Shown one piece after another: positions 1 through 11,621 of a stretch of DNA of 64,000 nt. A program made the translations under genes and the position numbers. Within the stretch, counting starts at the first letter, position 1; each line of letters begins with the position of its first letter. The DNA is from Actinomyces wuliandei (lineage in GTDB: Bacteria; Actinomycetota; Actinomycetes; Actinomycetales; Actinomycetaceae). The stretch covers positions 2,108,001 through 2,172,000 of the forward strand of contig NZ_CP025227.1 of the NCBI RefSeq assembly GCF_004010955.1, read 5' to 3'. The notes below the pieces were generated by a model. It saw only the letters and a list, made by a program, of their open reading frames with translations, was not told the DNA's origin and did not search any database.

Positions 1-778
1 GAAGTGGGGGCAGCGCTCCGGCCTGGTCATGCTGCTGCCCCACGGCCAGGAGGGCCAGGGGCCGGACCACTCCTCGGCGCGCATGGAGCGCTACCTGCAG
101 ATGTGCGCGCAGGACAACATGTGGGTGACCCAGCCCTCGACTCCTGCCAACCACTTCCACCTGCTGCGAGAGCACGCCTACCGCCGCCCCCGCCGCCCCC
201 TGGTCGTCTTCACCCCCAAGCAGCTGCTGCGGCTCAAGGCGGCGACCTCACCCGTGGAGGACTTCACCTCCGGACGCTTCCAGCCGGTCATCGGCGAGAC
301 CGACCCGGAGCTGCTCGGACAGCCAGGGCCAGGAGGGGCGGCAGGTGAGGAGCCAGCCGGGCAGGTGGCCCGGTCCCCGCAGCAGGGCGCGCCCAGCGGC
401 AGCACCGGGGGCACCTCGCAGGTCGACCGGGTACTGCTGTGCTCGGGCAGGGTCTACTACGACCTGGCTGCCCACCGGCAAGCCACCGGTGACAGGCGGA
501 CCGCCATCGTGCGCCTGGAGCAGGTCTACCCGCTGGAGACCGACGCCGTAGCCGCGGCCCTGGCTCCCTTTGCCGGGGCGGAGCTGGTGTGGGTCCAGGA
601 CGAGCCCGCCAACCAGGGGGCGTGGCCCTACCTGGCGCTCCACCTGCCCACCGAGCTCACCGGTGGCGTGCTCCCGCGCCTGGTGGCCCGGCCGGAGGCC
701 GCCGCCCCTGCCGTGGGTACGGCGGGCGTCTTCAGGCAGCAGCAGACCGAGCTGGTCGAGGCGGCCTTCGCCCGCTGA
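1..778 (+). CDS. kgd: Multifunctional 2-oxoglutarate dehydrogenase/decarboxylase E1, C-terminal part
   Basis: Open from base 2, so the 5' part lies outside the window. The visible 258 residues are the C-terminal transketolase-like half of an OGDH E1/Kgd enzyme, which decarboxylates 2-oxoglutarate with thiamine diphosphate in the TCA cycle. The block GLVMLLPHGQEGQGPDHSS is the family's signature, followed by the conserved PLVVFTPKQLLRLKAA and, near the end, ELVWVQDEPANQGAWPY. A Gly/Pro/Gln-rich insert of about 30 residues (around 320-417) separates these blocks and is unusual for the family; it looks like a disordered linker. Whether the full protein has the actinobacterial fused succinyltransferase domain (Kgd) or is a plain SucA cannot be seen here. 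Confidence 0.93.
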   Translation, partial: KWGQRSGLVMLLPHGQEGQGPDHSSARMERYLQMCAQDNMWVTQPSTPANHFHLLREHAYRRPRRPLVVFTPKQLLRLKAATSPVEDFTSGRFQPVIGETDPELLGQPGPGGAAGEEPAGQVARSPQQGAPSGSTGGTSQVDRVLLCSGRVYYDLAAHRQATGDRRTAIVRLEQVYPLETDAVAAALAPFAGAELVWVQDEPANQGAWPYLALHLPTELTGGVLPRLVARPEAAAPAVGTAGVFRQQQTELVEAAFAR

Positions 779-899
779 CTGGCGCGGTGCGCCCCTCACA
801 GCTGGGCAGAGCAGGCTGGACACGCTGGCCAGGTGGTGGCCACGGGGACCGACCGGGAGACAGACAACGGAGACGAGGACGTCAGGGAGGAGACGCGTC

Positions 900-1505
900 G
901 TGGAGGACACGAGGCTGAGCTTCGTCGGTGACGAGCTGGTCGCCGGCTATGGCGACGGCCGGGCGCTGGGGTGGACCGGACGGGTCATGGCGCGCACGCC
1001 CCGGGAGGTCCCGATCCTGTGGACGACTCTGGCCGTCCCCGGTGAGACGACGGCACAGCTGGCCGAGCGGTGGCAGGCAGAGGTCGCTCGCCGCTCAACC
1101 CCCAACGGACGCAGCCGGCTGGTGATCGGCCTGGGCGTGGCTGACGTCATCGCAGGCGTGTCCTACGCGCGCTCACGCCTGGCCCTGGCCAATATCCTGG
1201 ACGCGGCGGCCTCGGAGCAGCGGCGGTGCTTTGTGGTGGGGCCTCCGCCCCTGGCCGACGCCGACCCGGACGCCACCTCCCGCCTGTCCACAGCCGCCTC
1301 TGAGGTGTGCCACCGCCGACAGGTCCCCTACGTGGACACCTTCGAGCCCTTGCGCAACCACGAGCAGTGGAACACCGACGTCACCGCGGCCGGGGGGTCG
1401 CACCCCGGCCAGGCCGGCTACGGCCTCCTGGCCTGGCTGGTCCTCCACCGGGGCTGGTATGAGTGGCTGGGTACCGGGCGACCTACAGCACCCTACGGCG
1501 GCTGA
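900..1505 (+). CDS. GDSL/SGNH-hydrolase-like protein lacking the usual nucleophile
   Basis: A 201-residue protein starting at GTG 900, chosen because GGGAGG lies about 10 nt upstream and the first SGNH block begins right after the start. Block I reads FVGDELVAGYGD, where typical members have GDS; the catalytic Ser position is Glu. The last block reads GGSHPGQAGYG, keeping His but with Gly where the Asp of DxxH would be. The fold is therefore recognisable, but esterase activity by the classical triad looks unlikely. It sits about 120 nt after kgd on the same strand with no terminator seen between them. I infer a non-classical SGNH-fold protein; a diverged enzyme with a different mechanism is possible. 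Confidence 0.72.
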   Translation: MEDTRLSFVGDELVAGYGDGRALGWTGRVMARTPREVPILWTTLAVPGETTAQLAERWQAEVARRSTPNGRSRLVIGLGVADVIAGVSYARSRLALANILDAAASEQRRCFVVGPPPLADADPDATSRLSTAASEVCHRRQVPYVDTFEPLRNHEQWNTDVTAAGGSHPGQAGYGLLAWLVLHRGWYEWLGTGRPTAPYGG

Positions 1506-1749
1506 GCCCAGGACGGGCGGGACCGCACCGCTGAGGCACCCCTGCCGACCAGACCGCCCGGTCCCTGCCCTCTCACTCCCACCCGCAGGAGGGGCTTCCC
1601 ACGACCACCACCAGCATGTATCCTTGGTGACAGGGATTCCTGGAGGCCCAGTCGATCCCGCCACCACGGTCATGAGGGGGCGCAGAGGCCTTGTCAGGGA
1701 CCCGGTTCCCAACAGCTTCTCAACGGAGAGAAGCAGACGAGGAGCAGTT

Positions 1750-3090
1750 ATGCCCACCTCGGTCTCACGTCGCGCCGCCCTCACCCTGGGCGCAGGTGCT
1801 GCGGCCTCTATAGCCCTGGGGTCCTGCTCGCCCACCCGCCAGGACGCGAGCACCTCCCCCACCGTCCCCCCTGCCCAGGGCCGGGTGACGCTGACCTACT
1901 GGTCCTGGCTCAAGGACCTGCAGAAGGTCGCCGACCTCTACTCCCAGGCCAACCCGGACGTGACCGTCCAGGTCACCTGGATCCCCTCCTCCACGTCCGG
2001 CGGGTACCAGAAGCTCTACTCGGCCCTGGCGGCGGGGGGCGGCCCGGACGTCGGACAGGTAGAGATGCGCATGGTCCCGGAGTTCCTCCTGGCCGGGGAC
2101 CTGGTCGACCTCTCCCCCTACGGCGCGCGCGAGGCCCGCACCCGCTTCGACCCGGCGGCGTGGAGCTACGTGGACATTGCCGACGGCGTCTACGGCGTCC
2201 CCCAGGACACCGGGCCAGTGGCCCTGTTCTACCGCACCGACGTCCTGGAGGAGGTGGGGGCGCAGCCACCCGCCACCTGGCAGGAGTGGGCGGAGGTGGC
2301 CCGTACCCTCAAGGACGCCAGGCCCGGCACGTTCATGGACGTCTTCAACCTGGGCGACGGCAACATACTGGCAACCTTCTGCCAGCAGGCAGGTGCCCGG
2401 TGGTTCGTGCCTGAGGACGATGAGTGGGTCATCAACCTCACCGACGAGGCCAGCGTCCGGGTGGCCGAGTTCTGGGACACCGCGATCGACGAGGACCTGG
2501 TCTCCACCGCCTTCGGCCCCTTCACCTCACCCTGGCTGTCCGCGATGGGGGCAGGGACACTGGCCACCCACACCAACGGCTCGTGGGCAGACGCCCTCAT
2601 CGAGTCCGTGCCCGCAGGCGCCGGGAAGTTCCGGGTGGCACCCATGCCCCGCTGGGAGGACGGCTTCGGGTCCAGCTACTCGGGCGGGTCGACGGCAGCC
2701 GTCATGGCGGGCTCCCGGCACCCTGCCGAGGCCCTGGACTTCGTGGTCTGGCTGCACACCGACCCCCAGGCGCTGGACGCTCTGATCACCACCTGCGGCA
2801 TCGGCTGGTCACCGGCGGCCGACTACATCGGCACCCCGCGTGAGGGTCCCAGCGAGTTCTTCTCCGGCCAGAGCTACAACACCGAGGTCATGGTGCCCAT
2901 GGCCCAGGAGCAGAACCTGGAGTGGGCGTGGCCGCCCCTGTGCCAGCAGTCCATCAACATTGTCGCCGACGGCATGCGCCGCAAGCTGACCGAGGGGACT
3001 GCCCTGGTGGACTCCCTGGCCACCAGCCAGTCCCAGATCGTCCAGGCCTTCCGCAGGAGGGGCCTGGCAGCCAGGGAGGCAGGGGGGTGA
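1750..3090 (+). CDS. Carbohydrate ABC transporter substrate-binding lipoprotein
   Basis: A 446-residue extracellular solute-binding protein (family 1, MalE/UgpB-like). The start ATG has GAGGAG 5 nt upstream. The N-terminus has twin arginines (SRRAAL), a hydrophobic stretch and a lipobox ending ALGSC, so export is probably through Tat, followed by lipid anchoring at the Cys. The body shows the family's YWSWL strand and an AxGGGPDVGQVEM ligand-loop region. It is the first gene of a three-gene importer (binding protein and two permeases) with 3 nt to the next gene. No ATPase is encoded here, so a shared MsiK/MalK-type ATPase elsewhere is expected. The substrate is probably a sugar or oligosaccharide, but it cannot be specified. 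Confidence 0.9.
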   Translation: MPTSVSRRAALTLGAGAAASIALGSCSPTRQDASTSPTVPPAQGRVTLTYWSWLKDLQKVADLYSQANPDVTVQVTWIPSSTSGGYQKLYSALAAGGGPDVGQVEMRMVPEFLLAGDLVDLSPYGAREARTRFDPAAWSYVDIADGVYGVPQDTGPVALFYRTDVLEEVGAQPPATWQEWAEVARTLKDARPGTFMDVFNLGDGNILATFCQQAGARWFVPEDDEWVINLTDEASVRVAEFWDTAIDEDLVSTAFGPFTSPWLSAMGAGTLATHTNGSWADALIESVPAGAGKFRVAPMPRWEDGFGSSYSGGSTAAVMAGSRHPAEALDFVVWLHTDPQALDALITTCGIGWSPAADYIGTPREGPSEFFSGQSYNTEVMVPMAQEQNLEWAWPPLCQQSINIVADGMRRKLTEGTALVDSLATSQSQIVQAFRRRGLAAREAGG

Positions 3091-3093
3091 ACG

Positions 3094-4128
3094 ATGAGCA
3101 CCGTGAGCGCAGCAGACAAGCCGGGGGCACGTGAGAGCAGCAGGTCCGGCCAGAGGCATGGGAGCACCGGGAGCACTGACGCCGGGGCTAGTGGGTCATC
3201 GGGCACGCCGGGGGCCGGACGGCCGCCGCGCGCGAGAAGACGGACCGCAGCCCCCTACCTGCTGGTGGCACCCTTCATGCTCCTGTTCCTGGTGACCTTC
3301 GTCGTACCGATCCTCGTGGCCCTGGTCCAGTCCTTCACCCGCACCCGCTACGCGGGCACCTACGGGCAGGAGGGGACCACGCAGGTCTTCGCAGGCCTGG
3401 ACAACTACGCCACGGCTCTGGGCAACGCAGGCTTCACCCAGTCGATCGGCCGCGTGCTGCTCTTCGGCCTCGTCCAGGTGAGCGTCATGATCGTCGCGGC
3501 CACGGTGCTCGCCCTGCTGCTGGAGTCCGCCTCGGCCCGGTGGCCAGGGCTCTTCCGCGCCCTGTACTTCATGCCCTACGGGGTACCCGGCGTCATCGCC
3601 ACCATCCTGTGGTCCTTCCTCTACATCCCGGGCCTGTCCCCGCTGGTGGACGCCCTGGGGGTCGTGGGAGTCCAGTACGACTTCCTCGCCGAGGGCAACG
3701 TCCTGTGGTCCATCGCCAACATCGTCACCTGGGCCTACACCGGCTACAACATGCTCATCATCATCGCCCAGCTCAAGGCGATCCCCTCCGACGTCTACGA
3801 GGCGGCCAGGGTGGACGGAGCAGGCCCGCTACGTATCGCCACCTCGATCCAGATCCCGCTCATCCGCCCGGCGCTGCTGCTGACCATCGTGTTCTCCATC
3901 ATCGGCACGCTCCAGCTCTTCGCCGAGCCTCAGGTACTGGCCACGATCACCCCGGCGGTGGACACCGAGTACACGCCCAACTACTCGGCCTACACCTGGG
4001 CGTTCCAGTACAACGACTACGGGGTGGCTGCGGCAGAGGCGGTCATCATCGCGGTGGCCGCGTTCGCGCTGTCCCTCGTCTTCCTCACGGTCACCACCAG
4101 GCCCACCGCCAGACGAGGGAGGCGGTGA
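3094..4128 (+). CDS. Carbohydrate ABC transporter permease (MalF type)
   Basis: A 344-residue inner-membrane permease. A basic, Gly/Ser-rich cytoplasmic N-terminus of about 50 residues precedes six expected membrane helices, the first being YLLVAPFMLLFLVTFVVPIL. The EAA coupling loop reads YEAARVDGAGPLRIATSIQI, the contact with the transport ATPase. It starts 3 nt after the binding-protein gene and its stop TGA overlaps the region of the next start, so the three genes are co-transcribed. Family membership is clear; the substrate is unknown. Confidence 0.92.
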   Translation: MSTVSAADKPGARESSRSGQRHGSTGSTDAGASGSSGTPGAGRPPRARRRTAAPYLLVAPFMLLFLVTFVVPILVALVQSFTRTRYAGTYGQEGTTQVFAGLDNYATALGNAGFTQSIGRVLLFGLVQVSVMIVAATVLALLLESASARWPGLFRALYFMPYGVPGVIATILWSFLYIPGLSPLVDALGVVGVQYDFLAEGNVLWSIANIVTWAYTGYNMLIIIAQLKAIPSDVYEAARVDGAGPLRIATSIQIPLIRPALLLTIVFSIIGTLQLFAEPQVLATITPAVDTEYTPNYSAYTWAFQYNDYGVAAAEAVIIAVAAFALSLVFLTVTTRPTARRGRR

Positions 4129-4130
4129 CC

Positions 4131-5102
4131 GTGTCTCCAGAAAGTGCCCCAGGCAGCACCCCAGACGGGCCGGACAGCCGGGACACCAGCAGGCCCGCCC
4201 CACACGGGCGCGCAGCGACCAGCCGCCCGCGCAGCAGGGGCTCTGGCAGCCGCCAGGCGGGCACCCGTGGCTCCACCACCTTCTTCGTCACCAGCGTCCT
4301 GCTGGTGGTCTCCCTCTACTTCCTCATCCCGGTGCTGTGGGTGGTGGTCAACGCCACGAAGACCAGCGACGACCTGTTCGCCACCAACGGCTTCTGGTTC
4401 GGTGACACCTTCGCCCTGTGGGAGAACATCCGACTGGTCCTGACGTCCAACGACTCGATATTCCCCCGCTGGTTCCTCAACTCGCTGCTCTACTCCGGGG
4501 CCGGGGCGCTGCTGGCCACCTACATCGCCGCCGCAGCAGGCTACGCCCTGTCCACCTACAGGTTCCGGGGCAGGAACCTCATGTTCGGGATGGTCATGGG
4601 CGGGGTCCTGGTCCCGGGAACAGCCACGGCCCTGCCCCTGTTCCTCGTGTTCTCCCGGATCGGGGTCACCAACACCTACCTGGCTGTCCTCATACCAGCC
4701 GCCGTCTCCCCCTTCGGCCTGTTCCTGTGCCGGATCTACGCTGATGCCGCAGTGTCCACCTCCCTTGTCGAGGCCGGGCGGATAGACGGGGCCGGCGAGC
4801 TGGCGATCTTCCACCGCATCGCGCTGCGGCAGATGGCACCAGCCCTGGTGACCGTCTTCCTCTTCCAGTTCGTCGCGATCTGGAACAACTACTTCCTGCC
4901 GCTGATCATGCTGGCTGACGAGCGCCTCTACCCCGTGACCCTGGGGCTGAACACGTGGTTGTCCCAGACCAGCCGGCTGCCCGAGTTCTACCAGCTCACG
5001 GTCGGCGGGGCGCTGCTCAGCGTCATCCCCCTGGCCGTTCTCATGCTGGTGCTCCAGCGCTTCTGGAGGGGAGGCCTGACAGAGGGGGCTGTCAAGGAGT
5101 AG
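4131..5102 (+). CDS. Carbohydrate ABC transporter permease (MalG type)
   Basis: The second permease, 323 residues. Two in-frame GTG codons (4125 and 4131) are possible starts; 4131 is preferred because GGGAGG at 4117-4122 is then 8 nt away. After a Pro/Arg-rich N-terminus come six predicted helices and the EAA loop VEAGRIDGAGELAIFHRIAL. The C-terminus LQRFWRGGLTEGAVKE is the canonical MalG-family end, so TAG 5100-5102 is taken as the real stop. Downstream the same frame stays open for 83 codons through repeats up to another TAG at 5352. Confidence 0.91.
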   Translation: MSPESAPGSTPDGPDSRDTSRPAPHGRAATSRPRSRGSGSRQAGTRGSTTFFVTSVLLVVSLYFLIPVLWVVVNATKTSDDLFATNGFWFGDTFALWENIRLVLTSNDSIFPRWFLNSLLYSGAGALLATYIAAAAGYALSTYRFRGRNLMFGMVMGGVLVPGTATALPLFLVFSRIGVTNTYLAVLIPAAVSPFGLFLCRIYADAAVSTSLVEAGRIDGAGELAIFHRIALRQMAPALVTVFLFQFVAIWNNYFLPLIMLADERLYPVTLGLNTWLSQTSRLPEFYQLTVGGALLSVIPLAVLMLVLQRFWRGGLTEGAVKE

Positions 5103-5142
5103 CCGACAAGAAGGCAGAGCCTGCGAAGAGCCCACAAGCAGG

Positions 5143-5351
5143 CCGACACCCCGCCCTCCCCGGTAACCGCAGACAACCACCGGGTCCATAACCCCGACAA
5201 CCCCGACACCCCGCCCTCCCCGGTAACCGCAGACAACCACCGGGTCCATAACCCCGACAACCCCGACAACCCCGACAACCCCGACAACCCCGACAACCCC
5301 GACAACCCCGACAACCCCGACAACCCCGACAACCCCGACAACCCCGACAAC
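5143..5351 (+). repeat. Two 60-bp direct repeats followed by an 11-copy 9-bp tandem repeat
   Basis: Two nearly identical 60-bp units (about 5143-5202 and 5203-5262) are followed by roughly eleven head-to-tail copies of CCCCGACAA (5251-5350). Both unit lengths are multiples of three. In the permease frame the 9-mer reads Pro-Asp-Asn, and this frame has no stop from 5103 to 5351; TAG 5352-5354 ends it just inside the following hairpin. The array is probably prone to copy-number change by slippage. No standard translation start precedes it, so translation would need stop readthrough at 5100. Confidence 0.9.
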
Positions 5352-5394
5352 TAGGGAGCCGACCAGCCACTACGGTGGCTGGTCGGCTCCCTAG
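5351..5394. terminator. Perfect 19-bp hairpin between convergent transcripts
   Basis: The arms 5351-5369 and 5376-5394 are exactly complementary, with a 6-nt loop (CTACGG). The hairpin lies between the ABC importer (plus) and bL37 (minus), so it can terminate both. There is no long T run, which is usual for actinobacterial terminators. Confidence 0.85.
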
Positions 5395-5431
5395 TGCCTC
5401 CGCGCCGCGCGCAGGCGCAGCGCGATGCGCC

Positions 5432-5506
5432 TCAGGTGTTGGGACGCTTGCCGTGGTTGGCGCCGCTCTTGGCCCGTGCACGACGCTTACGACCGCGCTT
5501 GCTCAT
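5432..5506 (-). CDS. 50S ribosomal protein bL37 (24 residues)
   Basis: A very short gene encoding 24 residues, beginning MSKRGRKRRARAK and ending NHGKRPNT. Eleven of the residues are Lys or Arg. This matches the actinobacterial large-subunit protein bL37, described in the mycobacterial ribosome; the KRGRK start and NHGKRPN end are its signature. A clear GAGGAGG ribosome-binding site lies just upstream of the ATG at 5506. It is the last gene of sigR-rsrA-bL37, the position I recall for it in mycobacteria. It would bind rRNA in the mature ribosome. It is too short for ordinary gene finders. Confidence 0.82.
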   Translation of the reverse strand: MSKRGRKRRARAKSGANHGKRPNT

Positions 5507-5544
5507 GACCTGCCTCCTCACGCTTGCTGCTGAGACTCGGAGAA

Positions 5545-6065
5545 CTACCCCATGAGGGGTCCGGAACGGCGGTGATTCTCCCACACCACCGACCGGCCTG
5601 CCAACCCTGCCCCCACGGAGCGGGTCTCCACGGTACGGGCGGCGACCCCGTCGACTCGGGAGGACGTGCTGACACTGGTGATGCTGACCGAGCTGGTCAC
5701 CGAGCCACCGACAGTGCTGGTACCGCTAGTAACGCCGATGACGCTGGTGGCGCTGGCCGTCCGGATCAGGGACAGCCGACCCAGGACCCGGGCACGCAGC
5801 TCGGGGGGCGCCTGCTCGGCACAGCGCGAGCGCAGGATGGCGCGCAGGTGGGTCTCCGCGTCCGCCAGGCGGGAGCAGTGGGCGCAGGCGGCCACGTGCT
5901 GGGCGAGCCGCTGGGTCAGGTCCTGGGAGCACTCCTGGTCCAAGAAGGCCTCAAGGTGGGCGCGCGCCTCGCTGCAGGAGCAGTCGGGCGGCTCCGGCGT
6001 CCCGCCAGCGCCCCGTACGGGTGCTGCGTCGTCGGGCCTGCCGTCATCAGACCTGTCAGGCCTCA

Positions 6066-6066
<1 letters not shown>
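5545..6066 (-). CDS. rsrA: Zinc-binding anti-sigma factor RsrA-like
   Basis: A 173-residue protein starting at the ATG that overlaps the sigR stop (TGATG). A ZAS motif, His-x3-Cys-x2-Cys (QHVAACAHC), follows a CSCSEA segment. In this family the Cys/His set binds zinc, holds the sigma factor under reducing conditions, and releases it when oxidised to a disulfide. The conserved ZAS core spans roughly residues 28-90. The rest is a Ser/Thr/Val-rich tail of about 70 residues of unknown role, longer than typical RsrA (about 100 residues). Translational coupling with sigR fits a stoichiometric sigma/anti-sigma pair. Confidence 0.9.
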
Positions 6067-6755
<689 letters not shown>

Positions 6756-6878
6756 CACCCACGAGCCTAGCCCGCCTGCGTGTGCGCTGCCGTAGACAGC
6801 GCCGGTGTCTTGCTCCCTGTGCCCCAGGGCGAGGCCCCCAGGGGCCGACAGCGTACTGAGAAGCGTCACGACCAGGGC

Positions 6879-6905
6879 AACAGGGGAGGGAACCGGTTTC
6901 ATTCC
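6879..6905 (-). promoter_or_regulatory. Candidate SigR-type promoter for sigR
   Basis: Read on the minus strand, GGAAT (6905-6901) is followed by 19 nt and GTT (6881-6879). This resembles the SigR/SigH consensus GGAAT-N18/19-GTT and points towards sigR, whose start is 6755. SigR-family operons are usually autoregulated. No start site is mapped. Confidence 0.45.
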
Positions 6906-7852
6906 CGGCCCGCCTCAGGCTGTAAGGGCACAGCGAGGCCAGGCCACAACCCCACCCGGGCCGGGCCGCGAGGTCCCACGGGGACTGCCACAGCAATGAC
7001 GAGGCTCTCCCGGCTGCGCGGAGCCCGTTCCTGACAGCCCGGGCCTGCTCACCCGAGGAGGCTGACACCCTGCCAGCAGCCAGCCCATCCCTTGCGGCCG
7101 CAACCCGCCCACCGCCACGGCCCAGACCATCCACAAGCCGACCACCCAGCAGGCGGGCCCCACCACCCAGCAGCCGGGCCTGCCGCCTGGGCCGCCCAGC
7201 CTGCCAGCCCACAAGAGGAGACCCGGAAGTGTGCTGTTTGCCATATTCTCAGATCGGGGCGGGGTAGTTCGTGTGAGTAAGTCTGCCTCTGCGGGATCCG
7301 TGCCAGGTGGGCTGGCACAGGTCACGCCGGGCTAGAGCGCCCCAGCGGGAGCCGAGTCCGTGGCAGCCCCTGCAAAGTCTCGCAAACCCGCCCGGACATC
7401 CGGCAAACCCCGCGAGGCTGGCTCGCACCAGTCTCGGCGTCCGCTCGCGCCGGACCTGGATAAGGGCGACCTCCACGGACCATAACCAGCCCGTCTGGGC
7501 GTCCGCGCGCGGCAGGCCGCTGCTGAAGACCCCGTGAGGCAGGCTCGCACTGCTCTACCCGCCTGGAATCAGGCAATACAGAGACATGCCTCACGCTCGC
7601 GCGCCAACAGCCATGCGCCTCGGCCGGACCGCCCGCCAGGAATAGGGAGCCGTCAGGGATCAGGGAGCCGCGGGGCAGCACCCGCACCAAGCCCTGCACC
7701 AACAACCACACCAGGCCTAGGCGTAAGCGCCCAGGAAGAGCCCACGCCACCAGAGTCATGAATGGCACGCTCACCTTGTTCTGTATATATTCGCGTCCGC
7801 GGGACCGCGCCGTTTTGCGGGTCAGGGCGGGTCAGGGCAGTTGGGCCTGATC

Positions 7853-7893
7853 GGCTCCCATGTGCGTTGAGGTGCTCAACGCACATGGGAGCC
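7853..7893. repeat. Perfect 19-bp inverted repeat with 3-nt loop
   Basis: The arms 7853-7871 and 7875-7893 are fully complementary and separated only by GTG. No T run follows and no gene end is nearby, so an ordinary terminator is not obvious. It could be a cruciform-forming site, a small-RNA terminator or an operator. Confidence 0.8.
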
Positions 7894-8681
7894 CAGACCT
7901 CAGGTCACAGGCAAAGGCGGGACCTGCGGAATCACGCGGTTTCCGCCTCGAGCCCAAGAAGGTGAGCGTGCCACCAGGCCCGCAGCCGACGCCTGGCAGC
8001 CCAAGACCGCACCACCAGACGGACGTGCAAAACCCGGGCCAGGGGTGGGGCGGGCTGTCGTGACTCCAGCGGTCTCCGGCAAGGGTTCTCCGGCGAGCCT
8101 GGTGTGGTCCGCGGAGGGTGTGCTGCGCGTGCCATTGTGGGTGGCCACCCAGGGCAGGCGCACCGGCCCGAGGCGTGTGTGCGGGGTGTGGCTGGCTAGG
8201 CGTGACGGGCCCTTCGTGGGTCGGGGTCGACCTGAGCTGTCTGCCAGGTCTGGCGCTCCTGGGAGAGAACAGCGCTCCGGGGCAAGAACGCGTACGCAGG
8301 AGCGTGCACCAGACTCGCCGCAGCACGCTGAGCTCTCCGCATCACGTCCGGCTCGCTCACACCCGACCCGCACCGCGTCTGGCTTGCTCCCACCTGACCC
8401 GCATCACACCCGACCCGCTGCCGCCCAGCGCACCTCACGCCCCCAGCTCCGCTCACTGCCACCAAGCCGCCCGCACCCCGGCCACGGTCCCTGCCCCACA
8501 CCGCACAGCCACGAGCCGCACCCCCACGCCGCCCGGCAGCCCCTGCAGCTCCCAGCTACCCGGTGTATTGAGTGCCTGGGGCAAACGGCAGCCCCTGCAG
8601 GTCCCAGCTACCCCAACTACAGGAGCACCGCACCTCGCCTGAGTCCTGGCCCACAGCGGCCAGGTGGGTCAAGATGGTGTC

Positions 8682-9188
8682 ATGAACCTTCTACGCGTCC
8701 TCGTCCGACCAGCGCTCGCCGCCCCCTTCATCACCGACGGGATCGACGCCGTCGCCCGCCCCAGACGGCACATGGAGAAGCTTGAGAAAGTCACCCCCAC
8801 TCTGGAGCGGGCCGGGGTCCCGCCGCTGCTCACCTCCGACGCCCGGCTGCTGACCCGGGTCTCAGGCGCGGTGAGCGTGCTGGCAGGTCTGGGCCTGGCC
8901 ACAGGCAGGGCTCCGCGGACCAGCGCGGCAGTCCTGGCTGCTCTCAACATCCCGCTGACGCTGGTGAACTACCCGGTTTGGACCGCTGCTGACAAGGAGT
9001 CCCGCAAGCGCTCCGTCTCCGGCCTGCTGCGTGGCGCGGCCGTAGGCGGCGGCCTGCTGCTGGCAGCCGTGGACCGGCAGGGACGTCCCTCCCTCGCCTG
9101 GCGGGTGCGCAACTCCCGCCAGCAGCGCAAGGCCATTGAGGCGGCCCACCTGGCGGTACGCGAGCGCTACGGCGTGGCCCCGGCCTGA
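8682..9188 (+). CDS. DoxX family membrane protein
   Basis: A 168-residue protein resembling the DoxX/DoxD-like integral membrane family. It starts [18 protein letters not shown] helix with a conserved small-residue face follows ([15 protein letters not shown]), then [19 protein letters not shown] and [17 protein letters not shown], giving about four membrane segments. The basic C-terminal tail ([20 protein letters not shown]) is probably cytoplasmic. Some members of this family act in quinone-linked or oxidative-stress membrane complexes, but the function here is not known. It stands alone, with no close operon partner. Part of its tail is duplicated just downstream (9241-9327). Confidence 0.82.
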   Translation: MNLLRVLVRPALAAPFITDGIDAVARPRRHMEKLEKVTPTLERAGVPPLLTSDARLLTRVSGAVSVLAGLGLATGRAPRTSAAVLAALNIPLTLVNYPVWTAADKESRKRSVSGLLRGAAVGGGLLLAAVDRQGRPSLAWRVRNSRQQRKAIEAAHLAVRERYGVAPA

Positions 9189-9240
9189 CCCGACCGGCTA
9201 GTCTCCTCCCGGGTACCGGCAGGTACCCGTGGTCCAGGTT

Positions 9241-9327
9241 GCCCAGGGGCGGCCCTCCCTGGCCTGGCGGATGCGCAGCGCCCGCCAGCAGCGCAAGGCA
9301 GCCAGGACGGCAACGCAGACCGGCTAG
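9241..9327 (+). pseudogene. Duplicated C-terminal fragment of the DoxX gene
   Basis: The frame beginning at 9241 encodes [20 protein letters not shown] and then TAG. This is nearly the tail of the preceding DoxX protein ([20 protein letters not shown]). The DNA just after both stops also matches (GACCGGCTAGTCTCCT at each), so coding tail and 3' flank were duplicated together, about 160 nt apart. There is no start or membrane region. It is the remnant of a tandem duplication or of a second, mostly deleted copy. Confidence 0.75.
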
Positions 9328-9388
9328 TCTCCTGCCTGGACCAGACAGGGGCCCGCAGGCCCCCCGCCCGAATCCTGAGGGAGTACCC

Positions 9389-11617
<2,229 letters not shown>

Positions 11618-11621
11618 CCCG

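Larger units (their letters stand above)
6756..8681. other. Gene-free stretch of about 1.9 kb
   Basis: I see no convincing protein or RNA gene. The open frames here are low-complexity (Pro, Arg, Ala, Ser) and do not resemble any family I recognise. Visible content: the candidate sigR promoter near the left end; a short AT-richer patch (about 7770-7815); the perfect hairpin at 7853-7893; a Pro/His-codon-like repetitive stretch at about 8300-8520; and a 28-bp direct repeat with one mismatch at 8534-8561 and 8586-8613. In such a dense genome this length of apparent non-coding DNA is unusual and may be decayed sequence. Confidence 0.6.

Noticed and set aside
5251-5350. CRISPR-like look of the short tandem repeats
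   Set aside because: The 9-bp units are contiguous with no unique spacers and there are no cas genes.
7322-7774. 150-codon minus-strand frame in the gene-free region
   Set aside because: Looks hydrophobic at one end only, has no family resemblance and no ribosome-binding site.
6756-8681. tRNA or rRNA genes
   Set aside because: I searched by eye for T-loop GTTCGA words with flanking stems and for rRNA cores and found none here or elsewhere in the window.
8045-8785. 246-codon plus-strand frame spanning the end of the gene-free region
   Set aside because: Arg/Pro/Ser/His low complexity, out of frame with the DoxX gene, with no motif or ribosome-binding site.
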